From CBDEGU01 sp965238045 (GTDB taxonomy: Bacteria; Acidobacteriota; Terriglobia; Bryobacterales; UBA6623): a stretch of 64,000 nt of DNA. The notes under the pieces were generated by a model. The model worked only from the letters and a program-made list of their open reading frames with translations, was not told the DNA's origin and did not search any database. Of this stretch, positions 46,599-55,258 are shown one piece after another. Each line of letters starts with the position of its first letter. Position 1 is the first letter of the stretch. The DNA lies in NCBI GenBank assembly GCA_965238045.1, contig CBDEGU010000012.1, positions 1,674,001-1,738,000 on the forward strand, in the 5' to 3' direction. A program made the position numbers and the translations under genes.

Positions 46599-47199
46599 CA
46601 TTCTGCGCCCGCGCGCGCCGGCTGGGTTATCAACCTGGACTCGAGGAGGCGAAGCCAAACAAGTTTGCCGATGTCCTGCAACTGACCGGCAACCGGTAAG
46701 ACGCGTCCGACGACGTACTCCATGGCGGCCGCCGGCGCCTGGATCAGTTGGCAGTGGATGCCGAGGCTGCGGTCAGTCAACCCTGCGCGTTAGAACAGGA
46801 TCTATCCAGATCAGGGCCCCACGCTCGTCGAGCCAATGGACGAGAAGGGGACCTTTTCATTTCCCAGCCGGAGAAATTAGGCTAAGTAGCTTGGTTGGAG
46901 TATGTTACGAACCAACAACCGCTGATTGTTGGTGGGAAGGCGATTTCGCGACAGCTATCCGTAGACGAGTGTTATGTAGTTCGTTTCATGGGACTTAATC
47001 CTGTTCGCGGTCCTTGAGCTCTTCGTACCAGTTTTGGGTGATGTGAATCGTCTGTATACGACACTAGAGTCGGCTGCTGTTACCAGCCGGGGTGACATCC
47101 GCGTGAGCTGGGTGCAGCTCGGAGACCGAACGGTTTTTCACGATCAAGAGCCTACGACGTAATGTAAGTCGGTCTCAACCGTCTATTCTTGTAGAAGCG
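46599..47199. other. Gene-poor junction after the phage remnant
   Basis: About 600 bases without a convincing gene. A large-terminase gene would be expected and is not there. From 46,932 to 47,037 lies a copy of a 106-bp repeat also found at 49,017-49,122; on the minus strand it ends in codons for QNWYEELKDREQD and a stop, similar to C-terminal tails of Ser/Thr-kinase/WD40 proteins of acidobacteria. The rest shows nothing I recognise. Confidence 0.5.
46932..47037 (-). repeat. 106-bp repeat, copy A (kinase-like 3' end)
   Basis: Aligns without gaps to 49,017-49,122 at about three quarters identity. The minus strand reads a short coding tail with NWYEELKDRE and stop, then about 65 bases of shared non-coding sequence including GGATAGC and GAAATCGCCT. 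Confidence 0.7.
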
Positions 47200-48675
47200 A
47201 TGAGCAAGCTGCGGCTGCCATCTCGGACCCAATCGAGGCTGACCAGGCGATGGCAGTCGGTCGACCGGTTGCGGGTTGGATCTACGCTGTGCCTTGTCGG
47301 GCTATTTGCTAGCGCGGTCGCGGCGCAGCAGCCGGCGCGGCCAAGACCGGATCCGTCCGCACGGGCGGCGGATGGAGGCCAGACCTTCATTCGAGAAGCG
47401 GCTCCAACAACCCAGGCTCTCGTGGCGTTTCTCAGCCAGCAAGCGCCACCGCGTCTCAAGAGCCTAGAGGTCTTGCAATCGAATTGGGACGTGAACCTGG
47501 TCCCGTTCATCCTCGATAGCCTTGCGCTGATTCCTTACGAAGAACCGGCGTACCGTGTCTTGTTGGAACTGCTAGAGCAAGGGACGGGGGAGTCGCTACG
47601 GCGGGATCGGATCCTGTGGCAGAAGTGGCTTTGGCAGCAGGACTTCACGATGCATCCAGACTATCCCGAGTTCAAGGCGGCGGTTTACGAAAGCGTCGAT
47701 CCTCGGTTCCGGTGGTGGTTCTACCAGGGGATGCCCCATGCGATCCGGCTCGACGAAATCATGTGGGGCGGGGTGAAAGTGGACGGGATCCCTCCCTTGG
47801 ACCAGCCGAAGGTGATCCCGGCGGCGGAGGCGAAGTATCTGAAAAAGAAGAATGTTGTGTTCGGCGTCTACGTCAACGGCGAGGCCCGTGCGTATCCGAA
47901 GCGAATCTTGGCTTGGCACGAGATGACCAACGATCGGGTCGGCGGAATGGATCTGACGTTGGTTTATTGCACCCTGTGTGGAGCGGCGATTCTCTACGAC
48001 CAGCAGGTCGGGGAGCAGCAGTTTTCGTTCGGGACGAGCGGCTTCCTCTATCGCTCGAACAAGTTGATGTATGACCGTGCAACGCTGTCGTTGTGGTCGG
48101 CGCTGGAGGGAGTTCCGGTGACCGGGAAGTTAGTGGGTTCGGGATTGCAGTTGAGACGTCTACCGATTGTGACGACGACATGGGGAGCTTGGCGCGAGGC
48201 GCATCCGGAGACGACGGTGCTCTCTCTTGAGACGGGACACAAGCGCGACTACGGGGAAGGGGTCGCCTACCGCGGCTACTTTTCGACGGACAGGCTGATG
48301 TTTCCGGTGCCGTTTGACGACCGGCGGCTCAAAAATAAGCGGGAGGTGTTGGGGCTACTTTTGGGGCGTGAGCCGGTGGCGTTCGATACGGTGTTCCTCG
48401 AGAAGAACACGGTTCATCACGATACGGCCGGGGGGCGGGCGATCGTCATTCTGACGGACGGATCAGGCGCGAATCGTGTTTACGACGCGACTGCCGTGAC
48501 GTTCTCGGACTGGGATGGCGAGGCGACTGTCGCTGATGCGGAGGGCAAAGCTTGGAAAGTGACGGAGAACGCGCTAGTTGGTCCGGGGGGCGAAGAGCGT
48601 GAGCGTCTTGCGGCGCACCGGGCGTTTTGGTTCGGGTGGCACGCTCAGTTTCCTGATTCGCGATTAGTGAAGTGA
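47200..48675 (+). CDS. DUF3179 protein, secreted
   Basis: 491 residues. The N-terminus is basic with a signal segment (STLCLVGLFASAVAAQQ). The body is a DUF3179 domain with GVYVNGEARAYPKRILAWHEMTNDRVGGMDLTLVYCTLCGAAILYD and FGTSGFLYRSNKLMYDR, including the Cys pair that defines the family. Its function is unknown; members occur in archaea and bacteria. It is complete and lies between two fragments of older genes, suggesting an accessory cargo gene. Confidence 0.88.
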   Translation: MSKLRLPSRTQSRLTRRWQSVDRLRVGSTLCLVGLFASAVAAQQPARPRPDPSARAADGGQTFIREAAPTTQALVAFLSQQAPPRLKSLEVLQSNWDVNLVPFILDSLALIPYEEPAYRVLLELLEQGTGESLRRDRILWQKWLWQQDFTMHPDYPEFKAAVYESVDPRFRWWFYQGMPHAIRLDEIMWGGVKVDGIPPLDQPKVIPAAEAKYLKKKNVVFGVYVNGEARAYPKRILAWHEMTNDRVGGMDLTLVYCTLCGAAILYDQQVGEQQFSFGTSGFLYRSNKLMYDRATLSLWSALEGVPVTGKLVGSGLQLRRLPIVTTTWGAWREAHPETTVLSLETGHKRDYGEGVAYRGYFSTDRLMFPVPFDDRRLKNKREVLGLLLGREPVAFDTVFLEKNTVHHDTAGGRAIVILTDGSGANRVYDATAVTFSDWDGEATVADAEGKAWKVTENALVGPGGEERERLAAHRAFWFGWHAQFPDSRLVK

Positions 48676-48737
48676 TCCTGTGCCGAAGCGGAGTTTCACC
48701 AGTCCCGAGTCAAGAGTCGTGAGGAGTTGGTTGCACA

Positions 48738-48887
48738 TCAGCGGCCTGGTTGTCGGCGCGGTTCTTTTTGTTTGCGTCCCCGGCGTGCCTGCCCACGGCT
48801 GGCGGCAATCCGCTCCAGCGCTGCGAGGGCTTCGTCTAAGCGGTGGCGCTGTTCGTAGAGTTCGCGCAGAATCTTGTGAGTGTCCAT
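48738..48887 (-). CDS. Small helical basic protein
   Basis: 49 residues from ATG 48887: an amphipathic helix (DTHKILRELYEQRHRLDEA, LAALERIAASRG) followed by a basic tail (ARRGRKQKEPRRQ). Small proteins of this layout are scattered in acidobacterial genomes. No strong ribosome site is visible. The other bases between 48,676 and 49,016 hold nothing I recognise. Confidence 0.5.
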   Translation of the reverse strand: MDTHKILRELYEQRHRLDEALAALERIAASRGQARRGRKQKEPRRQPGR

Positions 48888-49016
48888 GCTTTGTCCGTTT
48901 ACTTCTTTGGCTTCAGAGCTGTTACCCTGCCGAACCCAGTGCTTCGGTGCCCTTGAGCCGGCAAGGTTCCAGCCTAGCCGCCGACCTTCAGAAGGGCTTC
49001 AGGCGACTGGTAGATA

Positions 49017-49122
49017 GTGGGCAGGCGATTTCCAGACAGCTATCCTCGGATGGGTGCTATCTGGTTCTATTAAAGCGACTTAGGCCATATCGCGGTCGTG
49101 GAACTCTTCGTCCCAGACCTGG
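49017..49122 (-). repeat. 106-bp repeat, copy B (kinase-like 3' end)
   Basis: Gapless partner of 46,932-47,037. On the minus strand it encodes RQVWDEEFHDRDMA and a stop, then the shared non-coding part with GGATAGC and GAAATCGCCTG. It starts right after the stop of the epimerase fragment. Confidence 0.7.
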
Positions 49123-49125
49123 CGC

Positions 49126-49460
49126 TTACACCTGTAGCGATCTCAGGTAGCGATAGCTTTGCTCCAGACTCTCCACAGGGTCCTCTCGCTGGGAGTCCTG
49201 TTCCACAAAGTAGTGCTCGACACCCGTCTCACCCTCCTGGTGCAAGACGGCCACAAAGTCAATGGAACCACTACCGACTTCTTTGTGCTCGCCCGGCGGA
49301 ATCGCCATCGCGTCGAAACGCGGGATCTCTGGTCCCCGCCTCAGGTTCTTCAGATGCATCAGCGGAGCGCGTCCCTTGAGCCGCTTGAGGACCTCCACCG
49401 GATCTTCTCCAGCGAGGGTGATCCAGCAGACATCCGGCTGAATGAGTGGGTGCAGGCAGC
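49126..49460 (-). pseudogene. 3' fragment of a sugar phosphate isomerase/epimerase
   Basis: About 110 residues of the C-terminal part of a xylose-isomerase-like TIM barrel: QPDVCWITLAGEDPVEVLKRL, RAPLMHLKNLRRG, HKEVGSGSIDFVAVLHQ, GVEHYFVEQD, ESLEQSYRYLRSL. The N-terminal two thirds are absent; homology ends near 49,460 where an unrelated stretch begins. A GTG at 49,398 could start a 90-residue product but it would not be a whole barrel. Confidence 0.78.
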
Positions 49461-49614
49461 GGTTTGTTGGTGGTAAGACGATACCTGGCGAAGACTCGCT
49501 TTGCGTAGCCAGAATCCCAGGGCGCGTTTGGGCTCGAAGGTGCGTTGCAACTCCAGACTTACACTAGGCCAGATATGGGCTAATAGACGAGACTCCCGTT
49601 TCTCAAGGAGTTCC

Positions 49615-51162
49615 TCAGTCATCGCTGGGCTTGTGAGGGTAGCCGCCGTTGGGGGGGTCGAAGTAGCCATTGCCGTCGATGTCGACAAAAATCGGGTTGG
49701 TAAACGAGAAAGAGCTGAAGTTCTCGAATGGTTTCTCCCAACGACGTTCGGAAGTTGCAATGACTAAGTACCAGGCATCGGTGGTGGGTTGCACAATGAT
49801 CTCTTTGGCAAAGCGAACACGTTCTTTGGGATCGACATCTTCGATCGAAAAGGTCTCGATGACCTTGCCATTCGACACAATCTTGATGTTGTCCACCGGA
49901 ATCCACGGCGCTGCCTGCACTTCCACACTCAAACTGACGGTCCCGTCACGGTCGGTGATAATGGAGCCAACCTGGGCCCCATTTGCCTTGAACTCGATAA
50001 AGGGACCGAAGGATGCGGTGGAGGCGCGGTTCTTGAGAGCGTTGACAACCTTGGCAGGGTCGATCTCCCAAGGATTGTCGGTCTGCGATGCCACGTAGTT
50101 CCGAGGGTAGCCCGGCAGCGCGTCCGGGTAGCTGTGGGTGTCGGTGTTGGCTACACCGGCGATCAGAATGCCTCGGTTCAGTAGGCTGTACCAGTCCTTA
50201 AGCTTCTGATCGACCACAGCGCTGCGGCCGATACCCTCCAGCGTGCTGTCAGTGAGCGCATTAAAGATCTCGACCTGGTCGAAACCCGTTTCGAAATAGG
50301 GGTAGTCGAACTCCGAGGTCTCGCGGTTCAATCGCCCGTCGAAGTATCCACTGGCCGGGTTGGGCTCGACCTCGATTCGCCGCCGCGGATGATTGATCTG
50401 TGCGATCTCATCACCCGGATCCTGGCGCAGCAAGCGCAGGAACTCACCTGGCGTGCGGATGGCCTTTCGATAGTCGCGGTCATCCCAAGGGTTGAGTTCG
50501 AGCGGAAAACTGTTGAAGTGACCAAAACTGGTGTCAATCTCGGCCCCGACAACAGACTTCATGAAGCGCTCGAGGCGTAGCTCTTTGATGTAAGGTGCAT
50601 AATCCTTGAGGATGTTGTGGTCGGTAGCGGTCAGCAGGTCGATCCCCTCGGCGGCGCAAACGATAGCGCCGTCTCGCATGGCAAACGTTAAGTGCAGGTG
50701 AAAGTCCGAAGAGATGAAGCCGCGCGTGTCAATCGCCCGTTCCAGCGTGCTTGCAAGATAAGTCGTCTTGCCTTCTTCAATCCCGATTCTGTGGTGATCG
50801 AGAGTGTACTCAAGACCGCGCGACACATAGACGTCATATTCACCCACGGGAAGCGTCTTGACCTCGCGACCCGATGCGGTGACGAGAAAGTTCTTGAACC
50901 GGCCAACGGTCGGGAGATCGTTGCGGCCGTCGGCGTAAGCGAAGTACAGACGCGAGGGCAGGTGGACGCCCGAGCGCCCCTCGATCACTTCAAAGGAGAG
51001 GGTTCCCACGGGCTGATCCGTTTCCATCACGAATCGCTCGTCGGGATCGGGGTCCACAGCAGGCACAGCCGCGGTGGTGCCTTGATCGTGCATCACGACC
51101 CAGAAAGCGCTTAAGCAAAGAATGAAACCCAACCGGAGGGCGAAAATGCGCGTCCAGGACAT
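49615..51162 (-). CDS. CehA/McbA-type metallohydrolase (PHP fold), secreted
   Basis: About 515 residues from ATG 51162, with AGGAG upstream. The signal segment (LRLGFILCLSAFWVVM) precedes a beta-sandwich-like region (about 45-180). The PHP-type metal domain has SSDFHLHLTFAMRDG (HxH), LLTATDHNIL, QINHPRRR and ANTDTHSYP. The C-terminal domain is beta-rich and ends with DIDGNGYFDPPNGG. This matches secreted phosphoesterase-like proteins related to CehA. The substrate is unknown. Its 5' region contains one of the 39-bp promoter-like elements. Confidence 0.85.
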   Translation of the reverse strand: MSWTRIFALRLGFILCLSAFWVVMHDQGTTAAVPAVDPDPDERFVMETDQPVGTLSFEVIEGRSGVHLPSRLYFAYADGRNDLPTVGRFKNFLVTASGREVKTLPVGEYDVYVSRGLEYTLDHHRIGIEEGKTTYLASTLERAIDTRGFISSDFHLHLTFAMRDGAIVCAAEGIDLLTATDHNILKDYAPYIKELRLERFMKSVVGAEIDTSFGHFNSFPLELNPWDDRDYRKAIRTPGEFLRLLRQDPGDEIAQINHPRRRIEVEPNPASGYFDGRLNRETSEFDYPYFETGFDQVEIFNALTDSTLEGIGRSAVVDQKLKDWYSLLNRGILIAGVANTDTHSYPDALPGYPRNYVASQTDNPWEIDPAKVVNALKNRASTASFGPFIEFKANGAQVGSIITDRDGTVSLSVEVQAAPWIPVDNIKIVSNGKVIETFSIEDVDPKERVRFAKEIIVQPTTDAWYLVIATSERRWEKPFENFSSFSFTNPIFVDIDGNGYFDPPNGGYPHKPSDD

Positions 51163-51252
51163 GGGATCTCCTCCTCGTGCACTCGGGTTGTGTCCCCGCG
51201 AGTATTGTCGAGATTCTAAGTGCGAGCCGGTTCGGCCGATCATGACACCAAG

Positions 51253-51291
51253 ATTGTACCGCTCTGGTATAGATGGCGACAACAACCGTTC
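51253..51291 (-). promoter_or_regulatory. 39-bp promoter-like element, copy 1
   Basis: On the minus strand it opens GAACGGTTGTT, contains CCA and AGCG at fixed positions and ends TACAAT. Nine bases after TACAAT is ATG ATC GGC, encoding MIGRTGSHLES, a degenerate version of the MxGxTxSHYxI start of Ser/Thr kinases. The real gene downstream is the metallohydrolase starting at 51,162. Confidence 0.65.
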
Positions 51292-51417
51292 GCACTCGCT
51301 ATCGCCCCGGATTCTCGCTAGCCGCCTGATGGGACTCGATTTTGGCCAGCCCGGCGACGGATTGCGGGGGGCTCTCATGTCTGATTGCTCAACGGGAAAT
51401 TATTTCTCGACACCTAT
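51253..51417 (-). repeat. 165-bp repeat, copy 1
   Basis: The 39-bp element plus about 125 bases upstream of it, matching 54,168-54,331 in the same orientation. Conserved blocks include AGCGAGTGCGAACGGTTGTT, CATCAGGCGGCTAGCGAGAA and GTCGAGAAATAATTTCCCGT. Confidence 0.9.
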
Positions 51418-51804
51418 CGGGTTGACGCCCCTTCGTCGAACATTCTAGCTGCATGGAGCGCAGATTACCACTGCAGCGTCCCAATTGAACGTCTCTCGCA
51501 GGTACCATAACTCTCAACGAAAGAACAGGTTCGAGTTCCTGGACACTACGGGCTGCCGAAATATCGAAGTTGCCGAAACTCATGTGCAGGGACATCATTC
51601 ATATCCGACAAGGCCCGGCTACATGGAACCGCAGAGAGCTGCCGGCAGGAAGGAACACTGTTGCTGTACGATATTCTCTGAGCCGCAGCTTATTGGCGAT
51701 ACGCCATGGCGGATCCAGACTTTGCCGTTGCCAGGTGAGTAGCCTCGTTGGAGTGGGACTGAATAATCACGTGTCATCGGAATCCGAAGCAACAAGGAAA
51801 ACTC

Positions 51805-52356
51805 ATGCCAAGATTCAAGCCGATCAAACATCCAGATGACCCAGAACTCAAAGCTCTCTACCAGGCAGCGATTGACGCTGGTTTTGTTGGTGATGAGCAA
51901 GACGTGCCCAACAATTTCGTGACCTATCAATCGGAACGACCGGACCTTCTTGCGGTGACGTTGATGCTTGCCGAAAAGATCGTGTTGAACGGACTGCTTC
52001 CTGCCACGGTCAAACAGATGATTGCCATGACGATTGCAATGCAGAACGGTTGCCGCTATTGCACTCGTCTTCACAGCAATGCATTGGAGGGCATGGGCGT
52101 TCCGACAGAAGTGATCGAAAGCTGTGCGAGTGATCCAGATTTGGCTGAGCTTCCCCCCTCCCAGCGTGCAATTCTCAAGCTCGCTCTCAAGACTTCAAAA
52201 GACCCTCTATCGGTGACCGACGATGATTTTCAGACCCTTCGGGATTACGGACTGACCGACGGAGAGATCATGGAGGTCACGATGATGGCGGCCACTGAGA
52301 ACTTTTTCAACACGTGGGCTAGAGTCAGCCAGGCCCCGATCGAGGGAGACGACTAA
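51805..52356 (+). CDS. AhpD/carboxymuconolactone-decarboxylase-like protein
   Basis: 183 residues. The AhpD-type core is present: TVKQMIAMTIAMQNGCRYCTRLHSNALEGMG with the redox C-x2-C and following His. It probably acts as a small alkylhydroperoxidase-type reductase. The C-terminal part (LTDGEIMEVTMMAATENFFNTWA) is the family's second helical hairpin. It is divergent from the metallohydrolase gene, with about 640 bases between starts that hold the repeat at 51,253-51,417. Confidence 0.88.
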   Translation: MPRFKPIKHPDDPELKALYQAAIDAGFVGDEQDVPNNFVTYQSERPDLLAVTLMLAEKIVLNGLLPATVKQMIAMTIAMQNGCRYCTRLHSNALEGMGVPTEVIESCASDPDLAELPPSQRAILKLALKTSKDPLSVTDDDFQTLRDYGLTDGEIMEVTMMAATENFFNTWARVSQAPIEGDD

Positions 52357-52388
52357 CCGCAGGCTTGTGTCGGAGAGCCATCTACCTT

Positions 52389-52690
52389 TTACCGCGAACC
52401 GTATTTCTTGACAGCTTCCTCGATAGGCTGTCCGGCCTTCGGAAGATCCTCGGCAACCCGCGCTGGATGGAACTCGATGGATGACGCCGAGTGAACGAAC
52501 AGTTAGTGGCGCCCCTGGGAACACAACTTTCCGAATACAGCTCCGTGATCGCCCGTGGCCCCCTCTGCCACCGCAGCCATTCGTTGGAGTCGGTGAGACG
52601 GACTCTGGCGCCAACGCTACTCACGCGGCCGGGCGAAATGGCCGGTTCAACGAATAGGTTGGCGCAACCATCAACTACGGTCACGGCTGT
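52389..52690 (-). pseudogene. Degraded coding remnant
   Basis: The minus strand keeps coding-like stretches in different frames. The clearest is the C-terminal ASSIEFHPARVAEDLPKAG then EEAVKKYGSR and stop at 52,389; further upstream another frame reads LFVEPAISPGRVSSVGARV. I cannot name the family. It lies between the AhpD-like gene and the kinase. Confidence 0.35.
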
Positions 52691-52699
52691 GTCATGCGA

Positions 52700-54037
52700 T
52701 TAGGTCCCACCCGCGGACACGACCCCATTGATTGGCAGTGTAATCGTAATCTCAGAACCTTCTCCGAGACGGCTTTTTACACTGATTTGGCCTTGGTGCT
52801 TGCGAATCACGTTGTACGCCGTGGCAAGTCCCGACCCCATCTTTACCCGTGGGCCCGTTCTCGATAAATTGACATCGAAGATACGCTTCAGCTTCTCGGG
52901 CGGGATGCCCCGCCCAGAGTCTGAGATCTGAATCGTAATCAGGTCGCCTTGCCGAGCGGTCTTAACAGAAATCATGCCGGGCCCTTCGATGGCTTCTCCG
53001 GCGTTCTTGAGCAAGCTCAGAAACACCTGATTCAACTGGCCCGGAAAGCAGTCGATCGGAGGTATCTCTCCAAACTCCTTGACTATCTTGACTCGATCCT
53101 TGAACTCGGCCTCGAGCAAGGTCAGTGTGCTCTCGATTCCTTCGTGGATATCGGCACGCTGATGTTCCGCCTCGTCCAGCCGGGCGAAAGTCTTCAAACT
53201 GCCGACAATCTCGCCGATGCGTTTGCTCGCAGCAGTAATGAGCTCACTATTGATCGTGATCGCTTCACACACCGTCCCGTAGCTTTTGTCACTCGCTCCA
53301 TCCTCCGGCACCCCATAACTGTTGAGAAGAGCTTCGACTCTGTCGACACAGCGCCGGACGACATCGGAGGCGCTCTGGAGGACCCCGATGGGAGTGTTGA
53401 TTTCGTGTGTGATGCCAGCGACCAAGCTTCCAAGAGACGCCATTTTTTCCTGCATGATCAACTGGTTCTGCATCTCTGCGCGCTCTTCGGTCAGCCGGAG
53501 CAGGGTATAGGACATGCCGACATGGAGGGCGTAGATGGTCCCCAGCGTGCTTAGCAGTGCTTGGTCGGTCTCGACAACCGAAACCATGGCGAAAAACAGC
53601 GCTCCGATCATCTTTCCCTTCGCCGTCATCGGAACGACGAGAAGCATCTCGGGATCGTCGGCCAGCAACCACGCCGCGAATGCGCTCTTCTCTTCGTTGA
53701 GTTCAAGAGCTGGCTTGCTGAACCACTGGGCCCCTGTCCCGCTCAGTACACGCCGAAACAGGGTGCTTTCCGGCTCGAACCGCGGGTCGTCCGGCTTGTG
53801 AAACTGACCGTGGTCATACATGCCAACCACTTTGTGAACTTTCTCCGTCTCACAGACGACGATACCTAGGCGGCTGGAGGGGATCAGCCAACGGGCGTTG
53901 CTACACACAGAGGGCCAGAACGTGTGGAAACTCTCCTGACCTGAAAAAGCCCAAACCGCCTCGTAGAGGCTTCCGAGCGTCAGACTGCTAACCGAAGCTT
54001 GAAAGGGATGTGAGGAGTCTTGGAATTGCCTGCTCAT
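52700..54037 (-). CDS. Sensor histidine kinase, GAF-like input, soluble
   Basis: 445 residues from ATG 54037. No membrane segment. A GAF-like input domain (about 25-190; LGIVVCETEKVHKVVGMYD, VPMTAKGKMIGALFFA) is followed by a HisKA-type region with H-box LVAGITHEINTPIGVL. The ATPase domain has VFLSLLKNAGEAIEGPG, ISDSGRGIPPEK and MGSGLATAYNVIRKHQG. No response regulator is adjacent. A 39-bp promoter-like element lies 130 bases upstream. Confidence 0.9.
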   Translation of the reverse strand: MSRQFQDSSHPFQASVSSLTLGSLYEAVWAFSGQESFHTFWPSVCSNARWLIPSSRLGIVVCETEKVHKVVGMYDHGQFHKPDDPRFEPESTLFRRVLSGTGAQWFSKPALELNEEKSAFAAWLLADDPEMLLVVPMTAKGKMIGALFFAMVSVVETDQALLSTLGTIYALHVGMSYTLLRLTEERAEMQNQLIMQEKMASLGSLVAGITHEINTPIGVLQSASDVVRRCVDRVEALLNSYGVPEDGASDKSYGTVCEAITINSELITAASKRIGEIVGSLKTFARLDEAEHQRADIHEGIESTLTLLEAEFKDRVKIVKEFGEIPPIDCFPGQLNQVFLSLLKNAGEAIEGPGMISVKTARQGDLITIQISDSGRGIPPEKLKRIFDVNLSRTGPRVKMGSGLATAYNVIRKHQGQISVKSRLGEGSEITITLPINGVVSAGGT

Positions 54038-54167
54038 GCCGGTTCCTCTATTTGTTCGATCCGAATGCCGCTTACAGCTGCCCAAGCGTTGATGAAGTTC
54101 GCGAAGGCTGCCGCCAGGGCTCAATGGGGTGGGTCGCCGATTGTTCGGACGATCCCCCCACGGGCGA

Positions 54168-54206
54168 ATTGTACCGCTCCCAGATAGCTGGTGAAAACAA
54201 CCGTTC
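54168..54206 (-). promoter_or_regulatory. 39-bp promoter-like element, copy 2
   Basis: GAACGGTTGTT, CACCAGCTATCT, AGCGG and TACAAT have the same spacing as copies 1 and 3. After nine bases the sequence is only a degenerate match to a kinase start. The intact kinase-type gene downstream begins at 54,037. Confidence 0.65.
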
Positions 54207-54331
54207 GCACTCGCTATCCGCCGAGATTCTCGCTAGCCGCCTGATGGGACTCGATTTGGGCCCGCTCGACGACCGGTTGCGGAGACTCTGATGCCTGATT
54301 GTTCAACGGGAAATTATTTCTCGACACCTAT
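54168..54331 (-). repeat. 165-bp repeat, copy 2
   Basis: Direct partner of 51,253-51,417. The remaining bases up to the nitroreductase stop at 54,581 have no gene; they contain one arm of a 27-bp inverted repeat at 54,396-54,422. Confidence 0.9.
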
Positions 54332-54395
54332 GCGAGAGACGCTCACTTGGGCGGCCTAGTTTTGCTCCGCCACAACCCGGCTGAACACCTCCCTG

Positions 54396-54422
54396 TGGCC
54401 CATTTTCTCTCCGCCGCTAACA
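54396..54422 (+). repeat. 27-bp inverted repeat, left arm
   Basis: Reads TGGCCCATTTTCTCTCCGCC then GCTAACA. The reverse complement of 58,302-58,328 matches 26 of 27. The two arms face inward and enclose 3.9 kb. Confidence 0.85.
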
Positions 54423-54580
54423 GTTTTCTCCGATCTCACATTAATCTAGATCTGTCTTCAGGAAAGCGAGCTTCAAGTTACTCGGCGAGCTCGCCGTCCG
54501 GCAAACCATAAGCCGCCTAGCGACGGTGAACCAGCCAGGCCCGTGGCACTTCAAGGCCCGTGGTTCGCTCGATCCCATGG

Positions 54581-55222
54581 TTAGGTGTCGCGCTTGAGCA
54601 CGAGCGGCGATGGATCCCCCCACTTGCCGGTGAACACGAACTGACTCAGCGGCTTTCGCTGCCTCGGTGCAAGATCGCGCTCCTTGAGAGCATCTGGCAG
54701 TTTGGCCGGGTCTCCCTTGTATCCGATCGCAATAGCCGTCCACGCCTCAGAATGCTCCGGTATCTGGTATACCTCACGCGCCTTGTCGGGAAGTATGCCG
54801 ATCATCTGATGGACACACAGGCCTCGGGCCGTCGCCTCGACAAGCAAATTTCCGGCGGCCAGACCAAGGTCGTGAACGGCGGCGCGATTCTCCTTGTTAT
54901 TCCGCGAAAACCTCAGACTAACGACACCCAACGCAAGCACCGGTGCGGACTTCGCCCACGCCTCGTTTCCCTCTACGAGACAGGAGAGGAGTCGTGCGAA
55001 CTCCACAGGGTCTTCCCTCGTCGCAACAAGATAGCTCCAAGGCTGTAACGACACCCAACGCAAGCACCGGTCGTTGTAGGAGGACGCTGCCCAGCGAGTC
55101 GCCTCAAACAAAGAACGGAGGTCGGCCTGCGCAACCGGCCGGTCTTCGAAGCCGTAGGGGCTCCACCGTTCCGCCAGAAGCTCGTGAATTGGATAATCCG
55201 TCGATGCTTTCTTTTCAGTCAT
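54581..55222 (-). CDS. Nitroreductase-family protein with 8-residue insertion
   Basis: 213 residues, FMN-dependent oxidoreductase family. Landmarks are ERWSPYGFEDRPV, LFEATRWAASSYN, the PWSYLVATRED block, VHDLGLAAGNLLVEATARGL and AWTAIAIGYKGDP. Between SSYN and QPWSY, normally adjacent, stand eight extra residues (about DRCLRWVS) coded by a 26-bp copy of a segment further into the gene. The insertion keeps the frame but lies near the flavin/substrate pocket, so activity is uncertain. Confidence 0.88.
   Translation of the reverse strand: MTEKKASTDYPIHELLAERWSPYGFEDRPVAQADLRSLFEATRWAASSYNDRCLRWVSLQPWSYLVATREDPVEFARLLSCLVEGNEAWAKSAPVLALGVVSLRFSRNNKENRAAVHDLGLAAGNLLVEATARGLCVHQMIGILPDKAREVYQIPEHSEAWTAIAIGYKGDPAKLPDALKERDLAPRQRKPLSQFVFTGKWGDPSPLVLKRDT
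54919..54944 (+). repeat. 26-bp direct repeat, source copy in nitroreductase
   Basis: Starts TAACGACACCCAACGC. It encodes part of the conserved PVLALGVVS strand in the gene's frame. Identical to 55,046-55,071, 127 bp away. Confidence 0.9.
55046..55071 (+). repeat. 26-bp direct repeat, inserted copy in nitroreductase
   Basis: Identical to 54,919-54,944 but read in another frame, producing the eight extra residues after SSYN. The net insertion is 24 bp if a neighbouring base or two is shared. Confidence 0.85.
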
Positions 55223-55258
55223 AATCGCTCTCCATGTTTCTGTGACCCCTAACCTAGA

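Noticed and set aside
49359..49620. Small minus-strand gene overlapping the metallohydrolase stop (MTEELLEKRESRLL)
   Set aside because: The ATGA overlap is suggestive, but the frame runs into the epimerase fragment in the wrong frame and has no recognisable domain.
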